DNA from: Sanderia malayensis
Taxonomy: Eukaryota > Cnidaria > Scyphozoa > Semaeostomeae > Pelagiidae
Reading direction: 5' to 3'
DNA: 64,000 nt
Assembly (NCBI GenBank): GCA_013076295.1
Contig: RQOL01000729.1
Span: 558,001 to 622,000, forward strand
The position numbers and the translations under genes were made by a program. The notes below the pieces were generated by a model that saw nothing but the letters and a program-made list of their open reading frames with translations, was not told the origin of the DNA and searched no databases. This document shows positions 45,820 to 53,743 of this stretch, in pieces (within the stretch, counting starts at the first letter, position 1; each line of letters begins with the position of its first letter).

Positions 45820-47368
45820 TGCCATTATATAACTTGATAATGTTACTTGACCGTACAAAGCACTTCTTAACTAAGCACTTCTACTTCTTATCAACCTTAT
45901 TGATTTAAATCAATAAGGCTGCCCAATGATGAGAGAGGCATCTCTCGAGATGATACCACCACCCTAACACTCCTGGTGATATGATAAACTTCTATTCTTA
46001 CCATAACTCACCTGATAATTCTGTTTAACAGGATCATAAGCAGTCATTCCAACATCAAGCCACTCATATTGCTTTACACCGTCTTTGACGATGCCAGTGG
46101 CTAGCAATGCTTTACCAGGCACTGGTTTCTGTACTCCATTCTCATTTCCCAATGCAAGCCATTCGGCTGGTGTTCTACAGTCATACTCTGTATTGTCAAA
46201 TACTTCCAATGGCAAAAATGGGTCACAGTCAGGGTCTATGTGCTTTGCACCGGGCGTTACTTTAAGTTTTATTTCACCTGAAGGTATGAGTGAGTTCATT
46301 GATATACCATAATCCTCAAGGAGTTTGGTGATGCTGTATTGAGAAAAGAGTCTCTTCTGCCTAAAAATCCAACAAGAATGAGCATTACAAATTGACCCCA
46401 GGTTCCAAAAGGAACATTTTACAACACAGAGAAAGCTGATAACCAAGGAGATTGTATGGGAAAGAAAAAAACTACATTCACCGTTCAATTTCAATTTTTC
46501 TGGGAACTTGATTCGCCTCGGTATTGAAGGGCAGCTGAACTTTAGGCTCCCAGGATTTCAGAGGGAATTCCTTGAAAAGAAAGTTGATGCCAAGAATAAA
46601 ATTAATTGAATAAGGGCAGGTGTAAGAAAACAAATTTAAGGGGTTAAAAATAGATGAGCATACAGAAACCCCAACGGGGGCAGTAGTTGGCCCATGTGTG
46701 TCACTCTTTATGATTTGAATCACATCTTTCTTGGATTTGAATGATGAGACTAAAATGGTGCAATAAAAGAATTAGACAAAAGGCTGCAGGAATGTTCAAG
46801 GAATTCACGTTTGGCTCTGCACACTTATTCTTTGGGACTTCAATGGAAATAAAACCCGAGAATGAGATAATGTAACTACACTACTCCAAGCTCACTCAAG
46901 AGTTGCTTTTCAAAACTGAATGAAAAAAATTCAAACCTGTGGGGGTATGCTGTTGTTTTACAGTTCTCCAAGAAGTGCTTTGTAATCTGTCAGGTCCTTC
47001 ACTTAAATTCTGACAAAAAAGACGTAGAAAAGATCAAAACGACGGCTAGTCTAAAATGTTTTATTCATCGTAAATGATGTTTACATCTAGAATTTAAATT
47101 ATGCAAAAATTAAAACTCAAATAACTACCTAATGGAAATAAATTATCGAAAATAAAACAAACATAATATCGAGTAATAATTAAGAAAGCCTTGGGTGACC
47201 TACTTCTTGAAAATTAACGTTGCTTTTGCCAATGATATCAGAGTAATAGCCTCTTTGCTGCAGAGCTGGAGGTTGTTGGCTCTGTGCTAGATGATTCAAA
47301 CCGGTTTGCGACGGCGAGCTTCGAGTTGTATGTCGACTCGAAGTTGTCAGTCTTCGATTTTCAGACAT
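15156..47368 (-). CDS. DNAH1: Axonemal dynein heavy chain 1 (inner arm), complete multi-exon gene
   Basis: Motor ATPase of an inner dynein arm in cilia and flagella; in humans DNAH1 loss disrupts the sperm flagellum. The chain of several dozen short exons follows DNAH1 end to end. It starts at ATG 47366-47368 with a Ser/Thr-rich N-terminus, then [15 protein letters not shown] (46.5 kb), DCRTPAEW and KPVPGKAL (46.1 kb), FCAEDP and DCMPTDG (45.6 kb), and the tail/linker (38-45 kb). AAA1 P-loop GPAGTGKT is near 37.55 kb, AAA2 GPTGSGKT near 35.0 kb, AAA3 GPTGSGKT near 32.0 kb, and AAA4 GVGGSGRQS near 26.85 kb. The stalk and microtubule-binding region ([33 protein letters not shown]) is at 23.3-25.5 kb. 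The C-terminus has [11 protein letters not shown] and [15 protein letters not shown], with stop at 15156-15158. All four P-loops look intact. The largest intron (26996-30199) holds repeats, and a tRNA and MITEs lie in others. An X-box lies upstream. Confidence 0.96.
17658..17783. mobile_element. Short terminal-inverted-repeat element (MITE-like) in a DNAH1 intron
   Basis: The 126-bp segment begins CCTGGTTTC and ends GAAACCAGG, with inner arms carrying GAGGGTCGCTCAAAGGATTA and its complement. Almost the whole element folds into an imperfect hairpin. I see no exact target-site duplication, so the superfamily is open. Confidence 0.7.
20591..21515. mobile_element. Non-autonomous DNA transposon with ~38-bp terminal inverted repeats
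   Basis: Both ends begin CCTAAGTTAAACGTCGCTCT (the right end on the other strand), and the match runs about 38 bp to CGCCGAATCAAAT. Inside are more copies of GGAGCGACxxx/GTCGCTCC motifs in both orientations (20690-20770 and 21410-21460). No transposase frame is evident in about 925 bp. It sits in a DNAH1 intron. I cannot name the superfamily. Confidence 0.8.
22170..22285. repeat. Degenerate GCATTGCATTGGAAAAAG-type tandem repeat
   Basis: Several imperfect units of 15-18 bp containing GCATTGCA(C/T)TGG or GTATTGCATTGG follow each other within a DNAH1 intron. They have no coding role. Confidence 0.6.
24710..24822 (+). mobile_element. MITE copy, CAATAGCCTATTG family, diverged
   Basis: Contains CCGCATGTAAGAGCCAATGG, then GGTTAAGAAACCTCCAGGCTGA, then CAATAGCCTATTGT and CAATAGGCTGAG. 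These occur in the order seen in the fuller copies at 34115-34262 and 59482-59630. The ends are decayed. It lies in a DNAH1 intron. Confidence 0.6.
27218..27257 (+). repeat. Interstitial telomere-like tract (GGGTTA)n
   Basis: About six exact TTAGGG repeats on the plus strand inside the large DNAH1 intron, followed by GGCCCGGCTAGGCCCGG. Orientation is opposite to the CCCTAA tracts that begin near 28435. Confidence 0.95.
27270..28299. repeat. Diverged inverted duplication (imperfect palindrome) centred near 27.79 kb
   Basis: The plus strand from about 27270 to 27690 is a diverged copy of the minus strand from about 28290 down to 27890. Matched landmarks, left arm (+) versus right arm (-): GGGGGCCATTTAAAAGG with GGCGGCCATTTTAAAGAGG; AAAGTTAAATGTTCGCTTTG with ACAGTTCAATGCTCGTTTTG; CAAAAAACGTTT; GGAACGATGGA and AGGCCTAAATTAA; ATTAAAGGTAAGTG; AAGCTTGCTGAAATATCAGC with AAGCTTACTAAAATATTAGC. 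The spacer is about 200 bp. The right arm keeps a 64-codon open frame that is broken in the left arm. Telomere-like tracts flank the pair in opposing orientation. Confidence 0.75.
28105..28299 (-). pseudogene. 64-codon open frame in the right arm of the inverted duplication (captured gene fragment?)
   Basis: An open frame from ATG 28297-28299 to TAA 28105-28107 gives a protein-like, non-repetitive sequence with [15 protein letters not shown] and [17 protein letters not shown] do not recognise the family. A TATATAAAG motif (complement near 28314-28322) and a GCGCC-TTC-GGCGC hairpin (28303-28315) lie just upstream. The left-arm copy near 27.32-27.45 kb has stops. A second minus-strand open stretch in the spacer (27615-27827, no ATG start) also looks protein-like. 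Best explanation: exon fragments of a host gene carried into the intron. A tiny nested gene is the alternative. Confidence 0.4.
28322..29925 (+). repeat. ~134-146-bp satellite with embedded CCCTAA telomere-like tracts, 11 clear units
   Basis: Each unit reads AATGCCTCAGCCACTATGGA, ACGTCA, CTCCTGCGCAGTA, ACGCCACTGCGCATTCTGAC, CACCTTTCTCCTCC, then several TAACCCTAA/AGCCTAACCC repeats. The ACTATGGACA core occurs 11 times between about 28340 and 29735, spaced 133-146 bp. A degenerate unit follows to about 29925, ending near CCCCTTGAACT. A block of units (from about 28760) recurs near-identically 687 bp later (from about 29447), including the variant with GTCACTATGGACAAAATT. The array fills much of the largest DNAH1 intron. 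Confidence 0.95.
32610..32790 (+). repeat. AAGCC(A/T)AG-rich low-complexity tract
   Basis: Imperfect short tandem units such as AAGCCAAG, AAGACAAG and GAGAAG run through a DNAH1 intron. They are purine-rich on the plus strand, hence pyrimidine-rich in the DNAH1 pre-mRNA. Confidence 0.7.
34115..34262. mobile_element. MITE, CAATAGCCTATTG family, intact ends and TA duplication
   Basis: The 148-bp element has terminal inverted repeats CA(A/G)TAAAAACCCGCATATAA and TA on both sides (34113-34114 and 34263-34264). The middle has CAATAGGCTATTG motifs in both orientations. Related copies lie at 24710, 44285 and 59482. It has no coding capacity and lies in a DNAH1 intron. TA duplication suggests a Tc1/mariner-like mobiliser. 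Confidence 0.85.
39510..39732 (+). repeat. 32-bp minisatellite, ~7 copies, in a DNAH1 intron
   Basis: The unit contains GTGATCGAGTGATTAAATGA followed by TTGATCACATGA, repeated about seven times with few changes. TGATCA palindromes recur once per unit. No coding role is seen. Confidence 0.9.
42128..42200 (-). tRNA. tRNA-Ile (anticodon AAT)
   Basis: Read on the minus strand, the 73-nt cloverleaf starts GGCCGGTTAGCTCAG, has CTAATAA around anticodon AAT, a B box GGTTCGAGACC, acceptor pairing GGCCGGT/ACTGGCC (one G-T pair) and discriminator A. A T-rich run follows downstream on the minus strand. It has no intron and lies in a DNAH1 intron on the same strand as DNAH1. Confidence 0.97.
44285..44412 (+). 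mobile_element. MITE copy, CAATAGCCTATTG family, 3' end decayed
   Basis: Begins CAGTAAACAGTCGCGTATG after TA and contains CTCCAGGCTGAAACC, CTCAAAACAATGGGAGAGAC, CAATAGACTATT and CAATAGGCTGG in the same order as the family. The right terminal repeat is not recognisable. Confidence 0.6.
45127..45386 (+). repeat. 20-bp minisatellite, 13 copies, in a DNAH1 intron
   Basis: The unit GGGTCATTCCTTGACTCAAT repeats 13 times at an exact 20-bp period, with variants in the last six bases (CTCAGT, CCTGAT and others). No open frame or exon is associated with it. Confidence 0.93.
45781..45819 (+). repeat. (CAT)13 microsatellite
   Basis: Thirteen uninterrupted CAT triplets within a DNAH1 intron. Confidence 0.97.
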
Positions 47369-47506
47369 AATTTTAGTTTATTCGATGTATCCTTGCAGTT
47401 CAGTTAATTCTTACTCTTTATTTTCAAAATAAAACACTGTTCAACTCAACTGCCATCTTGAAAATTGTTCCGTTCGTGTGTACGAAGACTGGTGCAGAGT
47501 AACCGA

Positions 47507-47520
47507 GCTGCCCAAGCAAC
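47507..47520 (+). promoter_or_regulatory. Candidate RFX X-box upstream of DNAH1
   Basis: GCTGCC-CA-AGCAAC is a two-half-site inverted repeat matching the ciliary X-box (GTTGCC-NN-RGCAAC type) except for C at position 2. It lies about 140 bp upstream of the DNAH1 start codon, the usual place for RFX/DAF-19 control of axonemal genes. It is recognised by motif and position only. Confidence 0.6.
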
Positions 47521-47617
47521 ATTAGTGCCCAAGGCTTCAAATAACTGCAAAGAAATGTGCCCAATGAGTTTAGGTGCCTCTTGATGTATCCATGGTAATA
47601 CTGGCATAAAAATCTTC

Positions 47618-48640
47618 CTGCGCAATAACCTATATATGTTGCTGCGCATGCCCGCCCACCTTTAGGCAACACTAACCCTAACCCTAACCCTAACCCTAAT
47701 CCTAACCCTAATCCTAATCCACATCAACCCATCAGCCACTATGGATATCCATATGTCATATATCCTCCTGCGCAGTAGCCTATATATGTTACTGCGCATG
47801 CCCGCCCACCTTTAGGCAACACTAACCCTAACCCTAATCCTAACCCTAACCCTAAGCCTCATCAACCCATCAGCCACTGTGGATATCCATACGTCATAGA
47901 TCCTCCTGCGCAGTAGCCTATACATGTTACTGCGCATGCCAGCCCACCTTTAGGCAACACTAACCCTAACCCTAATCCTAACCCTAACCCTAAGCCTCAT
48001 CAACCCATCAGCCACTGTGGATATCCATACGTCATAGATCCTCCTGCGCAGTAGCCTATATATGTTACTGCGCATGCCCGCCCACCTTTAGGCAACACTA
48101 ACCCTAACCCTAACCCTAATCCTAACCCTAATCCTAATCCACATCAACCCATCAGCCACTGTGCATATCCATACGTCATAGATCCTCCTGCGCAGTAGCC
48201 TATACATGTTACTGCGCACGCCCGCCCACCTTTAGGCAACACTAACCCTAACCCTAACCCTAATCCTAACCCTAACCCTAAGCCTCATCAACCCATGAGC
48301 CACTGTGGATAACACTACGTCATAGATTCTCCTGCGCAGTAGCCTATATATGTTACTGCGCATGCCCGCCCACCTTTAGGCAACACTAACCCTAACCCTA
48401 ACCCTAATCCTAACCCTAACCCTAAGCCTCATCAACCCATCAGCCACTGTGGATTTCCATACGTCATAGATCCTCCTGCGCAGTAGCCTATATATGTTTC
48501 TGCGCATGCCCGCCCACCTTTAGGCCACACTAACACTTACCCATTGCACTTACCCCTTGAACTCCAATCATCACGCCAGGCACTGTGAATATCATTGCGT
48601 CATAGATTGTCCTGCGCAGCGGCCATCATTATGGACGCAA
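47618..48640 (+). repeat. Satellite related to the intronic array, between DNAH1 and FBXW9-like genes
   Basis: Seven or eight units of about 136-148 bp contain TCCTGCGCAGTAGCCTATAT, TTACTGCGCATGCCCGCCCA, CCTTTAGGCAACACTAACCC, then CCCTAA/CCCTAATCC tracts, CATCAACCCATCAGCCACTG, TGGATATCCATACGTCATAG. They share the block order CAGCCACT-TGGA-ACGTCA-CTGCGCAGTA-ACTGCGCAT-CCACCTTT-(CCCTAA)n with the array at 28322-29925, in the same orientation. Both end near CCCCTTGAACT. The array starts about 250 bp from the DNAH1 ATG. Confidence 0.93.
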
Positions 48641-48942
48641 TTTCCATCCTCGAAATGAAAGCGAGGCAAAGTAAACATTCCACAACTTTTAAAATCAAAA
48701 TAGCCATCTGTTTTTCGCATGGGTGAATGAATGATGCAACACTAAAAATAAATGAATATTGATATCAGAAAACATATTTCAAGAGGAAAAACGCAATTTT
48801 AGATTATTAAGCTATCAGCTACACAAAGGTAAAACAGGCTAACAGAAAAAGCAAGACTTTATTTCCTGTGTCAGACGGAGAGTTGAGCGAAACAAAACAA
48901 CGCAAAAGTTGGAAGGCCTAATTTTAAACGAAAAGCACTAAA

Positions 48943-50428
48943 ATGGATGGAAATAACGAGAACAATTTGGGTAAAGTATCTGATAGTGCATTTGTAGAAG
49001 AATTTTCAGAAAAAATCGCCATGGAATCTGGCAAAACCAAAGACGATCGTTTTGATGATGATGTTGATAATAATAAAAACGATGAAAACGAAGAAAATAA
49101 CGCTCATTTGAACATATTAGACCTTCCTCCTGAAATGATTCTTCGTATATTTATTCATGTTGACATCAGAACGATATTCAAACAAGTAATTTTGGCCTGT
49201 AAAGCATTTCGGCGCATATTGACAACTGAGGGCGTGTGGAAGAGTATTTTTTCGTTGAAATGGGAGAGGATGCGAATTGCCAAAGACTATGCATACGTAA
49301 ATGATTGGAAAGACGTTTACTTCACATATGATGATATTCATTCAGTTTGGAAGAGAAAGGACAAGTTCTCGCTCAAGTGCAAAAGAATGACACACCACAT
49401 GGGTGCTCTTGACGCAGTACATGTCATGCCTTGTGGTGATTTCGCCGTGGCTGGTTCAAGAGATCGATCAGCAACGATTTGGGACATCCGGGACTTTGTT
49501 GCAAGTAATGATGCAACGGAAGAACCAAAACAAGTTGCTTTATTATCAGGGTTTGAGGTATGATTAATCACTTGATTGTTTGATTACAGGTGATTGTTTG
49601 ATTACACGTGATTGTTTGATCATACATGATTGTTTGATCATACGTGATTGTTTGATCATTGTTGAGATTATTAACAATTGTGGTTTTGATTCGCAGGGCT
49701 GGGTATGGGCAGTGACCAGTAACCCCGGAAAAGGCAATGAAGTAATCACTGGTGCTTTCGATAAGAAAGTCAAGATTTGGGATTTGACGAGAAACGGGGA
49801 GTTGATCGAGACTTACAATTACCACCCAGCAGCTGTCTTGGACATCGTGTGTTGTGATGGTTCGTTGTTTACTGCCTGTTGGGACAGTAAAATACGCATA
49901 TTTGACCCTCGCTCAAATGACGTGCAAAAACTTTGCCATCACAGGCGTCCCGTTTTGTCCCTGATTGTCCAAGACAATATGATAATCTCGAACAGTGAAG
50001 ATAAAACAATTTGCATTTGTGATAGGCGAATGGTTTCATCGAAACAAGTGCAGAAAATCAACCTTGAAAATCAAGCGCTTTGTTTGAATTCTGGTCAAGA
50101 TCAGGGTCTCAACTACCTCAGAGCCGGGGGCAAGGATGGAACAATGAATATATTCGACACCACAGATCACGTGTTCACCCAACTTGATTCTCTTCATCTT
50201 TGGGACACGTTGAAGGTTTTCAAAATTGGCAATTTTCAGGGTGCAGTTATTGCGTGTGCCGTAACGGGGTTTTTCAAAGCCTACACACCCGACAGAGGCA
50301 TGAGTCTGCTCGGAACATTCCACGAACATACCCATGATATATCCAGTATACACTCACGCAGTCGTATCATGGCGACTGGAAGCTGTGATAATACTATCGG
50401 ATTCTGGAAGTTCTGTGAGACATCGTGA
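48943..50428 (+). CDS. FBXW9: F-box/WD40-repeat protein, FBXW9-like
   Basis: Two exons, 48943-49557 and 49697-50428 (phase 0), give 448 aa, close to the vertebrate FBXW9 length. An acidic, Asn-rich N-terminus is followed by an F-box at about residues 62-105 (DLPPEMILRIFIHVD ... VWKSIF). WD40 repeats follow, with blade ends such as GSRDRSATIWD, GAFDKKVKIWD, ACWDSKIRIFD, NSEDKTICICD, GGKDGTMNIFD and TGSCDNTIGFW. By family knowledge it is a substrate receptor of an SCF (SKP1-CUL1-F-box) ubiquitin ligase. The F-box would bind SKP1 and the propeller the target. It is transcribed away from DNAH1 across the satellite. The intron holds short TGATTGTTTGATCA repeats. Assignment to FBXW9 rather than another FBXW is moderately sure. 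Confidence 0.82.
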
Positions 50429-51272
50429 ACAAACATCAAGACTTGTTTACCACGGAATTTGGAATTGAAAATATTCTCATGATTAAAAACGACGTGTTTA
50501 AAAATTAAATTTACCTGCTTTGCTGAATTTGTTATCTTGTCAAACCAATTTTTCTTTTACCGCGTAACATGTAGGGAGTTGATTTACTTGGCTGCTTCGT
50601 TGAAAATCCTGTTTTCTTGTTGCTTTTTTCTGCCGTAAAATCGTTGAAGGAAAATTTATCAATTGCCAACCACCTCGTGCTCAAAGTCTTCCTCTTGCTG
50701 TGAGTTCGTAGGCTCGCCACAGCCCCCAGCACACGTGCGAGGAATGAATGACGTCTTCAATTCTCCTTCCCAGTGGCCCTAGAACTCTAGCATTATTTGT
50801 AGTGACTCGTGAATTCCCAGCGAAATAGGAGCAAAGTAATTGTTCTCCTGTGGGAATTCCATTTTCCACCTCAGTGATTTTTATTTTCATTCGCCCAAGT
50901 AAAACATCGTCAAAGCAAAGCTGAACAAAATGTTATCAAACATAGCAGTAATAAATTCATCATAATAATATATTCAACATAATTTAACTGCTTCATAAAA
51001 TGAATATTTAACGTGCAGAAATCTTTGCATTAAGAGGTATTTTAATTAACGACTCTTGAAATTACCGAAAACTTTTACTCAATGTAATGGTGGTCGGAAT
51101 TGTCGTAATAAGTATTCCGAGAAAAATGGTTGGCAAATTATTGCTATTACATTTATTACCATTATTCGTGACTCAATGTAAAATATATTTAAATTTAAAA
51201 ATCATTTCTACGCATCCAAAAACAGCCGTGTCTGCTGAAATTGGTGTCAAATTGGGGTTTTCAGATGGGGGC
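50429..51272. other. Convergent 3' flanks of the FBXW9-like and two-TM genes
   Basis: No exon, tRNA or clear repeat is supported. The 3'UTRs of both neighbours must fall in this 840-bp stretch. Confidence 0.4.
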
Positions 51273-51866
51273 TTAAAGTTGTGTAACGTCTTCATATTGT
51301 TGCGAATAGCCATTTTGCATCGTTTTCAACCGTCTCGATTTGATGGTCAAATTCTGCGCCCGTGCGAGGCCAATAACGGCGGGAAGCATCGTCAAGGTTC
51401 CAACAACCAAACAGCTGATACCAAAGTACCGGGAACTACTCCAGCCAACCGTTTCTGGAGCCAAGGCCGTGAGCACGACTCCTGCCACCAAAATCAACAC
51501 GCCGAGAGCTAGATAGACTAAAAACTGATTTATCCAAGTCGAGGCATTGCCTTTTTTCGACTCAACTTCCACGCCGTCAACATATAAACTATCGCGAATG
51601 AAAAGTGAGGGTAGTTCTAGTCTGAAGAAATGTCCCATATCTTCCCACTCGTGGATTCCACCGCTGAAACAAAGCGGACTGCAACAATTATCAAAAATCT
51701 CGTTTTCGCGTATCTCTTTGTTGATTCGCAAGGAATACGCGCCATGCCCACAGCCTCCTTCTGAGAAAATCTCTACCGAGTAAGGCTGGCGTTCGATTCT
51801 TCCTTCGTCACCGACAACTTCAAGATGCAACTTCCAGGATCTTCGCAGTGAACAACACAAGCCCAT
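51273..51866 (-). CDS. Uncharacterised two-transmembrane protein with MGLCC lipidation-type N-terminus
   Basis: A single open exon encodes 197 aa. The N-terminus MGLCC could be myristoylated (Gly2) and palmitoylated (Cys4, Cys5). A Cys-containing, probably beta-rich domain (about residues 10-100) has CGHGAYSLRI, FDNCCSPLCF and IRDSLYVDGVEVE, the last faintly like the end strands of FAIM. Two hydrophobic helices follow: about 113-135 (FLVYLALGVLILVAGVVL) and about 145-166 (YFGISCLVVGTLTMLPAVIG). A basic, polar tail ends at a stop at 51273. Length, composition and clean membrane segments argue that it is real. I do not recognise the family. A further upstream exon is possible. Confidence 0.65.
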   Translation of the reverse strand: MGLCCSLRRSWKLHLEVVGDEGRIERQPYSVEIFSEGGCGHGAYSLRINKEIRENEIFDNCCSPLCFSGGIHEWEDMGHFFRLELPSLFIRDSLYVDGVEVESKKGNASTWINQFLVYLALGVLILVAGVVLTALAPETVGWSSSRYFGISCLVVGTLTMLPAVIGLARAQNLTIKSRRLKTMQNGYSQQYEDVTQL

Positions 51867-53743
51867 TTAAAATCCTTGCAAGGCTCAACTGAAAACAGCA
51901 ACTTTGTATTCACGAAAAAACAGGCAGGTGAATGAACTTGTGCTGTTTATAAAACAAGACTTTAAAATCCGTGATTAAATTCTCAAAAAGAATCACTTGT
52001 ATTTTGAAAATACAATCGATCTGCTCACAATTTCTATTTTCAACTTCTCAAAGCAAGATTTCTGTCGCTAATTTGTCACCATACCAACATTGAGCATGTG
52101 GTCATTTCTTCTTCTTTAATAAATCAATTGCACCAGATAAAATTGACCCCAATAAAAAGGAATATTAATTAGCCATTAGCTATTTCAGTCAGTTGCGAGT
52201 GATCAGTCAGAATTTTTTAAAAACAAAACAACTGCTGAGTCTTATAACATGACGACAAAAGCTCCGAATTCTTTCGGAATGTAGTGTTTTCTTACCACTA
52301 AAGTCACTTCTGTTCTCCACCTTTTCAAAATTCTCACAGCACAAATCGATTCTACAAAAGAATTAATTACAACAAAACAATGCAAATCTTGATGGCAAAT
52401 CGCTCATTAGTTTCCTGAAGTGTTTCTGAGAAGACCTGTGAAGTTTTCGACTCCTATGTTCGATGATAACACTCGATGAACTGCATTTATATTCATGGGT
52501 CATGGGTCCAATGGTTAACATCGATTTCCAGAGTGTACTCTAACTTCTTTCACACATGTTGTCACGCATAAACACCTGATGTAAAAATAAAAAATTCCAG
52601 GATTGTAGCTGTGATGCAAATTCAATTTCGACGCAATGTCTTCTTCGTGCTTCTGAGCAGCGTCTTATAAACCACATCCATCCACCAGGCCTACTGAATC
52701 GCGTTATTCAACAACAACCAACATTGACAAACGACAGCCTCTATTCAATTAACTCTTATTCGCTTTCATGAACGAACAGGTACGCAAGCGCACAAATATC
52801 TTGTTGTCATGGAATCTGTTCGTCGAAAGGGATTCTAGGGCGATTGAAAAATCCTGACTCATTCTTTTTGAAAATATTCTTGCAATTTTTGATAGGGATA
52901 ACAATAATAATGTTATCGCGGTGAGACGCAAAACCATCAATTATTGAAATGCTTCTTTCTTCCCAACGCCTAATAGACAATTTGGCCACATGAACATTTT
53001 CACAACACGACTCAGAATACTTGTATATTTCAAATAAATATTTCAGGTTTGCTTGAACAATTGTCCAAAGTCAAACAAATTTTGCTGTGACAAAACAAAC
53101 TTCGGCTGAAACGAAAACAGAAATCGTGGTTGCAGCCCCTTTTCGGCATATTATTGTCGTCGAGTATGAGAGAAGAATTAATTAAATACAACCACATCTA
53201 AAAGACTCTTTTTGCAATTCAACGCATTAAAAAAACAAGACTAAATTATACATCACCATTAATCGGAAGTACAGTAAATTAATAAACGCAATTAAACTGT
53301 AAATACACTATGGCCTAGTTCTTAAAATAATAACAACGAAGGTAGGATATACACATAGAGGTTATGGGTGGGCCTGGGCAATAATGTTTCTTATAAATTA
53401 AATTGAATCTCTTTAATCACGATATATCGATGTCTTGATGATTTTGAAATCTTTGGATGAAGTTGACATTTGCGAGTGACGAATTGAATTGAATGCATTC
53501 TCTCCATGAATTAGCTGTTGTCTTTCGCATTGATATTCCAGAAAACAAGCACAAATTGAAACCAACCAATGGAGACTTTATGAGACGGCAGTCTGGGATG
53601 GAATAGCTTGATATGGCTTGCTCCTGCACAATTTCTCCTCTTCCATTGGATATCCATTGGAGCATAAGCTCCTCCGCAACCTCTTTCGCTCCATTTTTGA
53701 CCACGATGAACACCAATTGTTGCGCCAACGCAGTAAGATTGGA
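51867..53743. other. Gene-poor stretch between the two-TM gene and RRN3
   Basis: AT-rich DNA with no supported exon chain. It probably holds the promoter of the two-TM gene (left part) and the 3'UTR of RRN3 (right end). The short open frames at 52.7-53.0 and 53.4-53.8 kb have no splice or motif support. Confidence 0.4.

Noticed and set aside
47640..48560. CCCTAA tracts considered as a true chromosome end
   Set aside because: The tracts are short, interrupted by about 110 bp of other sequence in each unit, and flanked by genes on both sides.
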